34,886 nt of DNA from JANNAT01 sp031422555 (GTDB lineage Bacteria; Pseudomonadota; Alphaproteobacteria; Rhodobacterales; Rhodobacteraceae). This document shows, piece by piece, positions 7,715-16,017 of this stretch (positions are counted from its first letter, which is position 1; every line of letters begins with the position of its first letter). Made by a program: the position numbers and the translations under genes. The notes under the pieces were generated by a model. The model searched no databases and was not told the DNA's origin. It saw only the letters and a list, made by a program, of their open reading frames with translations. Location: contig JANPLZ010000018.1 of assembly GCA_031422555.1 (NCBI GenBank), forward strand, positions 1-34,886, in the 5' to 3' direction.

Positions 7715-8245
7715 ATGGCGGATAAATCAAAAATTGAGTCGGGATTTGAGCGGATGCTTTTTGCGTCGCGGTGGCTGATGGCTCCGATGTATCTGGGGCT
7801 TTCGGTGGCCCTTGGCATGATGACGGTAATTTTTGTGCGCGAGTTGATCTATTACTTGCCGCAGTTGATGGATTTAAGCGCCGAGAAAGCCATCCTTGTT
7901 GTGCTGACGCTGATTGATTTGACTTTGGCGGCCAATTTGTTGCTGATCGTGCTGTTTTCGGGATATGAAAATTTCGTGTCCAAGTTGGACATCGGTGACG
8001 GCGCTGATCGTCCGGAATGGATGGGCAAGGTTGATTTTTCCGGATTAAAAATGAAACTGATCGCCTCGATCGTCGCGATTTCAGCGATAGATTTGTTGAA
8101 GCGGTTTTTTGAAATTGGCGCGTCGGGAAAAACACCCGAGGTTGAAGCGGCCGAACTTTATTGGCTGGTCGTGGTGCATTTGACTTTTGTCGTGTCAGGT
8201 TTGTTGATGGCGCTGATGGATTGGCTGACAGCAAAATCGAAATAA
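7715..8245 (+). CDS. YqhA family (UPF0114 / TIGR00645) inner-membrane protein
   Basis: A 176-residue integral membrane protein of unknown biochemical function. The opening FERMLFASRWLMAPMYLGL, the YENFVSKLD segment and the PEWMGKVDFSGLKMKLIASIVAIS segment are hallmarks of the family. Four hydrophobic stretches are visible, at about residues 14-37, 46-72, 103-122 and 142-166. The ATG at 7715 is chosen over an in-frame TTG at 7694, because known members begin just before the ESGFERMLFASRW segment. It follows rpsD by under 100 bases but a stem-loop lies between, so it is probably a separate unit. Confidence 0.85.
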   Translation: MADKSKIESGFERMLFASRWLMAPMYLGLSVALGMMTVIFVRELIYYLPQLMDLSAEKAILVVLTLIDLTLAANLLLIVLFSGYENFVSKLDIGDGADRPEWMGKVDFSGLKMKLIASIVAISAIDLLKRFFEIGASGKTPEVEAAELYWLVVVHLTFVVSGLLMALMDWLTAKSK

Positions 8246-8363
8246 ATCAGCGGGTGCATCGGGCATCAGCCAAATCAGGCAGACCAATCCGTGGGTGTGA
8301 CTATTTGCCGGTTTCTGTGAGCCGCGCATAAGCCTGTTACGGCAGGACCACCCAACATCACCA

Positions 8364-8393
8364 CTGGCATTGCCCCGCCCCCGCCGCTAATAC
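8364..8393 (+). promoter_or_regulatory. Possible promoter for hisC
   Basis: CTGGCA (8364-8369), an 18-base spacer and TAATAC (8388-8393) give a weak sigma70-like pair that would start transcription just ahead of the hisC ribosome site. The remaining gap 8246-8363 shows nothing I can name. Confidence 0.3.
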
Positions 8394-8417
8394 CAAATGT
8401 GAAGTTTGGGGAATCCA

Positions 8418-9503
8418 ATGAACGATGCAATTCGACCACAGCCGGGCATTCTGGACATTGCGCTTTATGAGGGTGGCAAGGCTGCGATAAGTGGCCAGAC
8501 CAATATCGTAAAGCTGTCGTCGAATGAAAATCCGGCGGGCCCGTCTGCAAAGGCGAAAGAGGCGTTTGCGCGCTCGGTGCATCAGTTGCACCGCTATCCC
8601 GCCACCGATCATGCGGCCTTGCGCACCGCGATTGCCGACGTGCATGGCCTTGATGCCGCCCGGGTGATCTGCGGCGTCGGATCCGATGAGATCATCTCGT
8701 TTCTGTGCCAGGCCTATGCCGGGCCAAAAGACGAGGTGGTGTTCACCGAACACGGCTTTTTGATGTATCGCATATCGGCGCTGGCGGTGGGCGCCACACC
8801 GGTCGAGGTGGAAGAACGCGATCGCACCACCGACGTCGATGCCATTCTAAAGGCCTGCAACCGGCGCACCAAACTGGTGTTTATTGCCAATCCGAACAAC
8901 CCGACCGGCACGATGATTTCGGCCGCCGAGGTGGAACGGCTGGCGGCCGGCTTGCCACCACAGGCGATTTTGGTGCTGGACGGGGCCTATGCCGAATTTG
9001 TCGAAGGCTTTGACGCCGGATTGGACCTGATCGAGGCGCGCAGCAATGTGGTGATGACGCGGACTTTTTCCAAAATCTATGGTTTGGGCGGTTTGCGCAT
9101 CGGCTGGGGTTACGGCCCGCAAGAGATCATCGACGTGCTGAACCGCATTCGCGGCCCGTTCAATTTGTCGAACACCCAACTGGAGGTGGCCGAAGCCGCC
9201 GTGCGCGATCAAGATCACCTGCTGCGGTGTCGGGCCGATAACGCCCGCATGCGCCACTGGCTTGCGCAGGCCTTGGCCGAATTGGGCATCCCGTCGGACA
9301 CCTCGCTTGCCAATTTCATCCTGGCACGCTTTGCGTCTGTGGATGAGGCCGAGGCCTGCGATCAGTTCTTGCAAAAACAAGGACTTATCGTGCGCCGGGT
9401 GGCCAGCTATAAACTGCCGCAGTGTTTGCGCATCACCGTGGGCGACGAATCGTCGTGCCGCCGTGTGGTGCATGCGATTGCGCAGTTCAAGGGTGTGAAA
9501 TGA
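8418..9503 (+). CDS. hisC: Histidinol-phosphate aminotransferase
   Basis: A 361-residue PLP aminotransferase of fold type I that converts imidazole-acetol phosphate to histidinol phosphate in histidine synthesis; homologues also act on aromatic 2-oxoacids. Visible marks are LSSNENPAGPS near the N-terminus, ANPNNPTGT (the PLP/substrate Asn), LDGAYAEF with the PLP-contacting Asp and Tyr, and TFSKIYGLGGLRIGW with Lys219 forming the Schiff base. The ATG at 8418 follows GGGGAA (8408-8413); an upstream in-frame TTG is ignored. The stop overlaps the next start as ATGA at 9500-9503, so it is translationally coupled to prephenate/arogenate dehydrogenase. That pairing suggests that this enzyme also transaminates prephenate, 4-hydroxyphenylpyruvate or phenylpyruvate for tyrosine and phenylalanine; this is inference. 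Confidence 0.93.
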   Translation: MNDAIRPQPGILDIALYEGGKAAISGQTNIVKLSSNENPAGPSAKAKEAFARSVHQLHRYPATDHAALRTAIADVHGLDAARVICGVGSDEIISFLCQAYAGPKDEVVFTEHGFLMYRISALAVGATPVEVEERDRTTDVDAILKACNRRTKLVFIANPNNPTGTMISAAEVERLAAGLPPQAILVLDGAYAEFVEGFDAGLDLIEARSNVVMTRTFSKIYGLGGLRIGWGYGPQEIIDVLNRIRGPFNLSNTQLEVAEAAVRDQDHLLRCRADNARMRHWLAQALAELGIPSDTSLANFILARFASVDEAEACDQFLQKQGLIVRRVASYKLPQCLRITVGDESSCRRVVHAIAQFKGVK

Positions 9504-10456
9504 CCGCTGCGCCGATCTACAAACGTGTGGCCCTGATCGGTCTGGGGCTGATCGCGTCGTCGATGGCGCATGCGATGCGCGCGGGTGGCTTGGCGGGCGA
9601 AATTGTGGGCCATGCGAAATCGGCACAAACCCGCACGGTGGCCTTGGACATGGGCCTGTGTGACCGCGTTTGCGAGACGGCAGCGCAAGCGGTTCAGGGG
9701 GCTGATCTGGTGGTGTTGGCGGTGCCAATCGGGGCGATGGGCGCACTTGCGGCTGAAATTGGCCCGCATCTTGCCCCCGGGGCGACGGTGACCGATGTGG
9801 GTTCGGTCAAACAAGCTGTGATCGAGGCCATTAGCCCGCATATCCCCGATGGCGTGCATTTTATTCCCGGTCATCCGATGGCGGGCACCGAATATTCCGG
9901 GCCGCGCGCTGGTTTTGCCACGCTGTTTCAAAACCGCTGGTGGTTGCTGACCCCGCAGCCTGATACCGACGCTGCCGGCTTGGCCCGGTTGACCGCGCTG
10001 TTGGTGGGGTTGGGGGCCAATGTCGATACCATGGATGCGCCGCACCATGATCTGGTTTTGGCCGTAGTCAGCCACACGCCGCATTTGATCGCCTATACGA
10101 TGGTGGGCGTCGCCGATGATTTGCGCCGGGTATCCAACAGCGAAGTGATCCAGTATTCGGCAACCGGCTTTCGCGATTTCACCCGCATTGCCGCGTCTGA
10201 CCCGACGATGTGGCGGGATGTGTTTTTGACCAATAAAGACGCCACGCTGGATATTCTGGGCCGCTTTACCGAAGAGCTGTTCGCGCTGCAACGGGCGATC
10301 CGCTTGGGTGACGGCGATCATCTGCATGCGTATTTTACCCGCACCCGCGCCATTCGGCGCAGCATCATCGAGGCCGGTCAAGACACCGACGCACCCGATT
10401 TTGGCCGGGTTGCCGCCCCCGTGAAAGGTTCTGCTGCTGCAGAGCCGGGGGCATAA
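9500..10456 (+). CDS. Prephenate/arogenate dehydrogenase family protein
   Basis: A 318-residue NAD(P)-dependent dehydrogenase of the tyrosine branch, oxidatively decarboxylating prephenate or arogenate. The N-terminal Rossmann fold reads VALIGLGLIASSMAHAMR. TDVGSVK, PGHPMAGTEYSGP (catalytic His region) and VVSHTPHLIAY follow in the usual order, and the ATGFRDFTRIAASDPTMWRD segment belongs to the C-terminal helical domain. Family members usually read GLGLIGSS; here Ala replaces the second Gly. There is no fused chorismate mutase and no visible ACT domain. It shares ATGA with hisC. Whether prephenate or arogenate is the substrate cannot be decided from sequence. Confidence 0.92.
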   Translation: MTAAPIYKRVALIGLGLIASSMAHAMRAGGLAGEIVGHAKSAQTRTVALDMGLCDRVCETAAQAVQGADLVVLAVPIGAMGALAAEIGPHLAPGATVTDVGSVKQAVIEAISPHIPDGVHFIPGHPMAGTEYSGPRAGFATLFQNRWWLLTPQPDTDAAGLARLTALLVGLGANVDTMDAPHHDLVLAVVSHTPHLIAYTMVGVADDLRRVSNSEVIQYSATGFRDFTRIAASDPTMWRDVFLTNKDATLDILGRFTEELFALQRAIRLGDGDHLHAYFTRTRAIRRSIIEAGQDTDAPDFGRVAAPVKGSAAAEPGA

Positions 10457-10461
10457 CCGGG

Positions 10462-11325
10462 ATGCGGGGCATGGCCTTGATGGCGCTTTTGTTGGCGCTT
10501 TTGGGCAGCCCTTTGTGGGCAGAGGCGGTTGCCACCTCGCCGCGCCCGCTGATGCGTTCGGCCGAAATACCCACCGGCCCTGTTGACATCGTCCCGGCGC
10601 CCGTGCCGGAAAGCGCCCCTTCAGTTTCCCCAAAACCCCGGCCTGTCGGACTTATCGCCCCGGTGGCCACCGCCAAAGCGAACGCCGCAGTCACCGTGCC
10701 GCCCCCCGTGCCATCGCTGCGGCCAAAGCCACGACCCAAAGGGCTGCTGCAAGCCCAACCCGAGACGGTTGCCGATGCACCCGCGGCCAAAAAGACAACC
10801 AAGCGCGACAAGAAATCGGCCAAAGGATCGGTCTGCGGCGATCCGGCGATCAAAGGCGTCACTTTGGCGCGGGTCAAATCCAAGGTCAGAGGCTGCGGCG
10901 TTGATGATCCGGTCAGCGTAACCTCGGTTGATGGCATTCGGCTTAGTCAGCCCGCCACGCTGGATTGCACAACCGCCAAAGCCCTGAAATCCTGGGTGCA
11001 GCAATCCATGCGCCCGGCCTTCGGCAATCGCGATGTGGTGCAGTTGCAAATCGCGGCGCATTACATTTGCCGCCCGCGCAACAATATCAGAGGCAACAAA
11101 ATCAGCGAACATGGCCGAGGCAAAGCCATTGATATTGCAGGTTTTGTGTTTTCAGACGGCAAAAGCTGGACCATCGCGCGCGACTATAACAAGCAGATTC
11201 GCAAAGCCCACAAAGGCGCGTGCGGCATCTTCGGCACCACGCTTGGCCCCGGATCGGATGGCTATCACGAAGACCATTTGCATTTTGACACCGCCAGTTA
11301 TCGCAGCGGGTCTTACTGTCGGTAA
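10462..11325 (+). CDS. Extensin-family (extensin-like C-terminal domain) secreted protein
   Basis: A 287-residue exported protein starting 5 bases after the dehydrogenase gene. Residues 1-21 are a signal peptide (MALMALLLALLG, cleavage near LWA/EA). Residues about 25-130 are a Pro/Lys/Ala-rich low-complexity linker with repeated PKPRP-type units. From about 130 comes the extensin-like domain, with Cys residues likely paired (VCGDPAI, GCGVDD, DCTTAK, YICRP, GACG, SYCR). A metal-site pattern is visible in EHGRGKAIDIAGF and EDHLHFD, which resembles LAS/D,D-peptidase type zinc centres. The role is probably in the cell wall or periplasm; enzymatic activity is inferred only. Close spacing puts it in the hisC transcription unit, though it is functionally unrelated. 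Confidence 0.85.
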   Translation: MRGMALMALLLALLGSPLWAEAVATSPRPLMRSAEIPTGPVDIVPAPVPESAPSVSPKPRPVGLIAPVATAKANAAVTVPPPVPSLRPKPRPKGLLQAQPETVADAPAAKKTTKRDKKSAKGSVCGDPAIKGVTLARVKSKVRGCGVDDPVSVTSVDGIRLSQPATLDCTTAKALKSWVQQSMRPAFGNRDVVQLQIAAHYICRPRNNIRGNKISEHGRGKAIDIAGFVFSDGKSWTIARDYNKQIRKAHKGACGIFGTTLGPGSDGYHEDHLHFDTASYRSGSYCR

Positions 11326-11328
11326 CCC

Positions 11329-12333
11329 CTAGGCCCCGCCAGCCATGCCAAAAAACTGCGGTGCTGCGCCCAAGGGGAACGGCCCAAGGCTTAGGCGGCC
11401 ATCGGCGCTGACCAGCAACAGCTCCAGAATATCAGGATTCGGTCCGGCTTTGGCCATCACCTCCAGCCCGCGTTCGATATTTGGGGCCATGTCCGGGCTG
11501 ACCCACCCCAAGGCGGCAAGCACCGCCGGCAACCGCCGCCAGCCATCAATGCGGATGGTGATGGTGCCTGCAGCCACCCCGTCCGGTCCGGCGTTCAGCG
11601 CGCCGGTCGCCGTTATCTTCAATGCCCCCCAGACCATGCGCGCATCTTTGATATCAAAGCCCAGCACCACGGGCGGCGGCACTGCGTTCAGTTGCAGCGG
11701 GGCGGAAAGGCTGATTTTCGCGTCCAGATGCACGGTTTCGATCACCCCGGGCAGATCCGTTGCAGACAGGGCTGCGATAACGGCGGTATCCGGCGACAGG
11801 TTGCCTGCGCTCACCCCTACCCGTTGCACCGCAGGATCATCGGCGTTTTCCAAGGTTGAGGCGAACAGCTTTTCCACCCCAACCGACCAGCCCAGATCAG
11901 ACGCAAGACCCAACGCTGCGGCCTCAAGCCGGGTTTCATAAAGCCCAAGCGTTGCGGTTGGATGCAAATGAACGCTGGCCATCATCCGGCTGGATGTGAC
12001 GGTAACTGCCTGATCCGGCGTTGTAATTACCTGTTCATTCGGCAGGGCTGCGATGATATGCCAAGGTTTCCACGTCAAGGTCAGCAGTTGCACAAAGGTG
12101 GCTTTCCAGCCAAATCCGGTGGTGGGATCGGCGATTTCAACCCCGTCAACCGTCAGATCAAACCGGTTGGGAAAGCCCGCAACAGCGATGGTCTGGCGCT
12201 GTGCGGTCAGCCCGTTTGCCGCGGCACTGTCAAAAAAAACCGCTGCCTGACGCTTCAGCACCGTCGCCCCGACAAACCAATAGCCGCCCCAAAGCCCCGC
12301 CGCCACCAGCACAAGTGCCAAAAGTTTACGCAT
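11329..12333 (-). CDS. DUF2125 domain-containing protein
   Basis: A 334-residue protein with an N-terminal membrane anchor or uncleaved signal (residues 3-24, LLALVLVAAGLWGGYWFVG) and an otherwise periplasmic, beta-rich body. The pattern GFPNRFDLTVDGVEIADP and the WKPWHIIAALPNEQ segment are typical of the alphaproteobacterial DUF2125 family, whose function is unknown. The start chosen is ATG at 12333, behind AAGAGG and GGGA; the open frame extends further upstream but without family-like sequence and over the neighbouring gene's 5' region. The stop at 11329-11331 lies 3 bases from the end of the convergent extensin-family gene, leaving no room for a separate terminator. It is divergent from the gamma-glutamylcyclotransferase gene across an 83-base gap. 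Confidence 0.85.
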   Translation of the reverse strand: MRKLLALVLVAAGLWGGYWFVGATVLKRQAAVFFDSAAANGLTAQRQTIAVAGFPNRFDLTVDGVEIADPTTGFGWKATFVQLLTLTWKPWHIIAALPNEQVITTPDQAVTVTSSRMMASVHLHPTATLGLYETRLEAAALGLASDLGWSVGVEKLFASTLENADDPAVQRVGVSAGNLSPDTAVIAALSATDLPGVIETVHLDAKISLSAPLQLNAVPPPVVLGFDIKDARMVWGALKITATGALNAGPDGVAAGTITIRIDGWRRLPAVLAALGWVSPDMAPNIERGLEVMAKAGPNPDILELLLVSADGRLSLGPFPLGAAPQFFGMAGGA

Positions 12334-12416
12334 TCCCGCCTCTTTTCTTTTCACCAGATAAGCCGCAAAACGTAGTTGCGATTGTTTACACCATTGCCAC
12401 GCAAAAGGGCCAGCGC

Positions 12417-12947
12417 ATGCCAGATGAACTTTGGGTGTTCGGATATGGATCCCTGATCTGGAATCCGGAATTTCCCTTTTCACAACGCCACATCGCCCGC
12501 CTGCACGATTGGCGGCGCAGCTTTTGCATGCATTCGGTGCATTATCGCGGATCGGCCAGCAGCCCCGGTCTTGTGCTGGCGCTGGATCATGCGGCGGGGG
12601 CTGCGTGCGATGGCGTGGCGTTTTTGGTGCAGCGCGGGGCCGAAGAGGACACGCTGGCGATCTTGCGCGAACGCGAACTGATCTCATCAGCCTATCTTGA
12701 ACAGTATCTGACGGTCGATTTGGTCAATGGCGCGCGACACCGTGCCTTGGCCTTTGTGATCAACCGCGATCACGCGCAGTATTGCGGCGGCTTGTCGCTG
12801 CAGGCCCAAGCCCGGGTGATCGCCACGGCGCAGGGCGTGCGCGGCCCCAACCGCGATTATCTGTTTGCCACCGCACAACATCTGGCTGATCTGGGCATCG
12901 AAGATCCGGAATTGACCGAACTGACCGCGATGGTCCGCCGCCTGTAA
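12417..12947 (+). CDS. Gamma-glutamylcyclotransferase, ChaC type
   Basis: A 176-residue enzyme that cleaves glutathione to 5-oxoproline and cysteinylglycine. It shows the substrate-binding loop WVFGYGSLIWNPEF at residues 5-18, RRSFCMHSVHYRG and SPGLVLALD after it, and the acid-rich helix LRERELISSAYLEQYL, which carries the catalytic Glu of the family. The ATG at 12417 is taken as start because the family begins 5-10 residues before FGYGSL. The in-frame sequence back to 12201 lies over the opposite-strand DUF2125 gene and is not family-like. It has its own promoter region in the 83-base divergent gap, though I cannot pick out clear hexamers there. Confidence 0.9.
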   Translation: MPDELWVFGYGSLIWNPEFPFSQRHIARLHDWRRSFCMHSVHYRGSASSPGLVLALDHAAGAACDGVAFLVQRGAEEDTLAILRERELISSAYLEQYLTVDLVNGARHRALAFVINRDHAQYCGGLSLQAQARVIATAQGVRGPNRDYLFATAQHLADLGIEDPELTELTAMVRRL

Positions 12948-12959
12948 CACGAGTTTCAC

Positions 12960-12987
12960 TTGGCAGACGCCCGCGCCCTGCTATGGT
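12960..12987 (+). promoter_or_regulatory. Candidate promoter of the ExbB/OmpA-like gene pair
   Basis: TTGGCA (12960-12965), a 16-base spacer and TATGGT (12982-12987) lie in the 76-base gap before the proton-channel-like gene, predicting a leader of about 30 bases. Match to consensus is fair, not strong. Confidence 0.45.
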
Positions 12988-13023
12988 CCTTGCAGCAGGC
13001 AAACAACGGGCAGCACCATCTAT

Positions 13024-14205
13024 ATGGAACGATCACCGTCCGACGACATTTCCCACTTTAGCCAACCCATCCGGCAGATTGTGACAATGCTTGTCGCTGT
13101 GGCTTTGGTCGGTGCCGGTGCGTGGCTGATCAGCCAGACCGTGGTTGATATCATGGCGACCAACCCGCTGTTGAACGGCTTTATCGTGGGCGTGTTCCTT
13201 CTGGGGATTGTCACCTGTTTTTGGCAAGTGCTAATCCTTGTGCAATCGGTCAGCTGGATCGAGGCGTTTGCCCGCCATGATCCGGGCTATGAACAGGCCA
13301 CGCCGCCGCGGCTGTTGGCGCCTTTGGCGTCTTTGCTGCGGTCGCGCGGGGCGCGGATGCAAATCTCGTCCTCATCTTCCAACAGCATCCTTGATTCGGT
13401 GGCGACCCGGATCGACGAGGCCCGCGATATCACCCGATATCTGACCAACCTGTTGGTTTTCCTTGGGCTTTTGGGCACGTTTTACGGTCTTGCCACCACG
13501 GTGCCGGCCATTGTGGAAACCATCCGGTCGCTGACGCCCAAAGAAGGCGAAAGCGGGCTGGATGTGTTCGGCAAGCTGATGGGCGGACTGGAAAGCCAGT
13601 TGGGCGGCATGGGCACGGCGTTTTCATCCTCTTTGCTGGGCTTGGCGGGGTCTTTGGTGGTGGGGCTGTTGGAACTGTTCGCCAGCCACGGCCAAAACCG
13701 GTTTTACCGCGAATTGGAGGAATGGCTGTCGTCGATCACCCGGCTGGGCTTTTCCTCGGGGGATGCTGACAGTGGCACCAGCGGCGATGCCGATCAGGTG
13801 TCGGCGGTGCTGGATCATCTGACCGGGCAGATCGAAGTGCTGCAAACGCTGTTCGCCACGTCCGAGGCGAACAAGGCCGGGCTGGACGACGGCTTGGCGC
13901 AATTGACTGTGGCGGTTGACAATCTGACCCGCAAAGTTGCGGCCGAATCCGGGCAAACGGCGGTGCTGACCAAAATTGCCGAGGGTCAGGAACGGCTGAT
14001 TGTCGCCCTGTCGGGGCCGGACAGTCCGGCGGCAACCGATGCGGAAAACCGGATGCGGTTGCGGTCAATTGATGTGCAACTGCTGCGGATTTTGGAAGAG
14101 CTTTCGGCAGGCCGCCAGGAAAGCATCGCCGATCTGCGGGGCGATATCTCGGCGTTGACAGCGTCGGTGCGGGCTTTGGCGCGCGGCCCGGCGGGGCGGG
14201 TTTAG
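13024..14205 (+). CDS. MotA/TolQ/ExbB-family proton-channel-like protein with cytoplasmic helical tail
   Basis: A 393-residue inner-membrane protein. Four hydrophobic segments are visible at about residues 19-41, 48-76, 140-164 and 198-222. The third carries FLGLLGTFYGLATTV and the fourth GMGTAFSSSLLGLAGSLVVG, the two core helices and signature of the TolQ/ExbB/MotA channel family. After the last helix about 170 residues are hydrophilic and helical with heptad-like spacing (VLDHLTGQIEVLQTLF, LAQLTVAVDNLTRKV, LLRILEELSAGRQESI) and should lie in the cytoplasm; ExbB and TolQ lack such a tail, ZorA has one. The partner gene starts 3 bases after the stop, so they form one unit. The start ATG at 13024 has no clear ribosome site. 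The likely role is a proton-driven motor stator with its partner; the target is unknown. Confidence 0.85.
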   Translation: MERSPSDDISHFSQPIRQIVTMLVAVALVGAGAWLISQTVVDIMATNPLLNGFIVGVFLLGIVTCFWQVLILVQSVSWIEAFARHDPGYEQATPPRLLAPLASLLRSRGARMQISSSSSNSILDSVATRIDEARDITRYLTNLLVFLGLLGTFYGLATTVPAIVETIRSLTPKEGESGLDVFGKLMGGLESQLGGMGTAFSSSLLGLAGSLVVGLLELFASHGQNRFYRELEEWLSSITRLGFSSGDADSGTSGDADQVSAVLDHLTGQIEVLQTLFATSEANKAGLDDGLAQLTVAVDNLTRKVAAESGQTAVLTKIAEGQERLIVALSGPDSPAATDAENRMRLRSIDVQLLRILEELSAGRQESIADLRGDISALTASVRALARGPAGRV

Positions 14206-14208
14206 CCC

Positions 14209-15834
14209 ATGGCGCTGCGCCGCAAGCGGGATTCGTCGATGATCTGGCCGGGGTTTGTCGATGCGGTGACAACGCTGTTGATGGTGCTGATGTTTGTTTT
14301 GACGATTTTCACCGTGATGCAATCAGTGCTGCGCGAAACCATCACCAACCAATCCGATGAATTGGGGGCGTTGACGGCGCAAGTGGCGGGTCTTGCCGAT
14401 GCATTGGGGCTGGAGCGGCAAAAGGCGGCGGATTTGCAATCCGAGGTTGGCAACCTGTCGGCCAGCCTGTCGGCGGCCAATGCCGAAGCCGACCGCCAAA
14501 CGGCGCAGATTGACACGCTGACCGGGCAATTGCTGACCCGGCAAACCGAACTTTCTACGGCGCAATCGCGCATTGCCAGCTTTGAATCGCAAGTTGCCAC
14601 CCTGCTGGCCGACCGCGATACCGCCCGCGGCCAAGCCACGGCTTTGTCGGCGCAAGTGTCTGATTTGACGGCGGCAGGGGCCAAACTGCTGACCGAAAAA
14701 CAAGCTCTTGATCTGGCATTGGCCGCAGCGCGCAACGAGATTGATGCCGGTGTAGAAGCCGCCCGATTGGCCGCAGCCCGGCGCGAAGCGTTGCAGGCCC
14801 TGGTTGATGATCTGCGGGCCAAGGGCGATGCCACCAAGGCAGAACTGACGGCCGCGCAAACACAATTGAGCGCCGAAGAAGCCGCGCGTGTGGTGGATAT
14901 GGCGGCGGCGCAGGCCCTGCGCGAACGGCTGAAATCATCCGATGATGCGCTAACCGCGATGACGCTGGCGTTGGACGCCCAACGACAGCGGGCCGAAGAC
15001 ACCCTGACATTGCTTGCCGCCGCGCAAACCGCAGCGGCCCAAGATGCAGCGGCAGCGGTGGCCGAGGGGGACCGCAAAGCGGCGCTGTTGGCGGTGGCCA
15101 ATCTGGCGCTAAGCGAAGAGCAGTCAAAAGCCGTTGAAGCCGCCCGCAAACTGACCTTGCTGAACGAACAGATCACCGCTTTGCGCGCGCAACTGGGTGG
15201 ATTGCAAAATCTGCTGGATGCCTCAGCCGCCCGCGATGGTGCGGCCAATGTGCAAATTCAGGCCTTGGGCAGCCAGCTGAACACCGCCTTGGCACAGGTG
15301 GCTGCCGAGCAAAGGCGCCGGGCCGCGTTGGAAGAAACCGAACGCAAACGGCTGGAAGTTGAAAAAGCCGATCTTGAAAAGTTCCGCTCGGAATTTTTTG
15401 GCCAGTTGTCGCAACTGCTGACGGGGCGTGAAGGCGTGCGCGTGGTGGGCGACCGCTTTGTGTTTTCGTCCGAAGTGTTGTTTACCCCCGGTGCCGCCGA
15501 ACTGGCCCCCGAAGGCGTGGCACAAATTGCCGATGTGGTGGCGATCTTGAACGATGTGTCGGGCAAAATTCCCCCGGGCATCGACTGGATCATCCGGGTC
15601 GATGGCCATACCGATGATGTGCCGTTGTCGGGCAACGGTGCGTTTGTGGACAATTGGGAATTGTCGCAAGCCCGCGCGCTGTCGGTGGTGCGGTATATGC
15701 AAGACAGTCTTGGATTTCCGCCCGAACGGCTGGCGGCAACCGGGTTTGGCGAATATCAGCCGGTGGCGTTGGGTGACAGTCCGCAAGCGCGGGCGCAGAA
15801 CCGGCGGATCGAGTTGAAGCTGACCGAACGGTAG
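14209..15834 (+). CDS. MotB/OmpA-like partner with a very long coiled coil
   Basis: A 541-residue protein. The N-terminus is positively charged (RRKR) and followed by one membrane helix (residues 13-38) that begins WPGFVDAVTTLL; Asp18 is where MotB, ExbD and TolR carry the proton-binding Asp. Residues about 45-395 are Ala/Leu/Gln/Glu-rich heptad sequence with almost no Pro or Gly, a predicted coiled coil of roughly 350 residues in the periplasm. Residues about 410-540 form an OmpA-like peptidoglycan-binding domain with FVFSSEVLFTPGAAEL, DGHTDDVPLS, LSQARALSVVRYM and the closing NRRIELKL. With the gene 3 bases upstream it forms a stator-like complex anchored to the wall. The ordinary MotB linker is far shorter. 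A flagellar role is unlikely, as no flagellar gene is nearby. Confidence 0.88.
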   Translation: MALRRKRDSSMIWPGFVDAVTTLLMVLMFVLTIFTVMQSVLRETITNQSDELGALTAQVAGLADALGLERQKAADLQSEVGNLSASLSAANAEADRQTAQIDTLTGQLLTRQTELSTAQSRIASFESQVATLLADRDTARGQATALSAQVSDLTAAGAKLLTEKQALDLALAAARNEIDAGVEAARLAAARREALQALVDDLRAKGDATKAELTAAQTQLSAEEAARVVDMAAAQALRERLKSSDDALTAMTLALDAQRQRAEDTLTLLAAAQTAAAQDAAAAVAEGDRKAALLAVANLALSEEQSKAVEAARKLTLLNEQITALRAQLGGLQNLLDASAARDGAANVQIQALGSQLNTALAQVAAEQRRRAALEETERKRLEVEKADLEKFRSEFFGQLSQLLTGREGVRVVGDRFVFSSEVLFTPGAAELAPEGVAQIADVVAILNDVSGKIPPGIDWIIRVDGHTDDVPLSGNGAFVDNWELSQARALSVVRYMQDSLGFPPERLAATGFGEYQPVALGDSPQARAQNRRIELKLTER

Positions 15835-15963
15835 GGTTGGTTAAGGTTCAGTCGTTGTTTCAATGGGTTGTGACATTATTTTCAGATCCGCCTGCATCGC
15901 GGCCGGGATGCCGCAAAGTATAGCCGCTTTCAGACACATGGCCTGCCGCCTGAGACTGCCATT

Positions 15964-15991
15964 AAAAAGCCCCCGCCAGTAAGGCGAGGGC
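15964..15991 (-). terminator. Intrinsic terminator of clpA
   Basis: Read on the minus strand, GCCCTCGCC (15991-15983), loop TTACT and GGCGGGGGC (15977-15969) form a 9-pair stem with one G-U pair, followed directly by TTTTT (15968-15964). It lies 26 bases past the clpA stop. The rest of the 183-base convergent gap has only a short GCGGC/GCCGC hairpin. Confidence 0.85.
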
Positions 15992-16017
15992 CAAGGTCAT
16001 GCCAACTATCTGACGGA

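Noticed and set aside
12201..12416. N-terminal extension of the gamma-glutamylcyclotransferase
   Set aside because: It overlaps the DUF2125 gene on the other strand and has no family similarity; the ATG at 12417 fits the family N-terminus.
13024..15834. Complete Zorya defence system
   Set aside because: Only a ZorA/ZorB-like pair is present; the neighbours are a gamma-glutamylcyclotransferase gene and clpA, with no helicase, nuclease or other effector.
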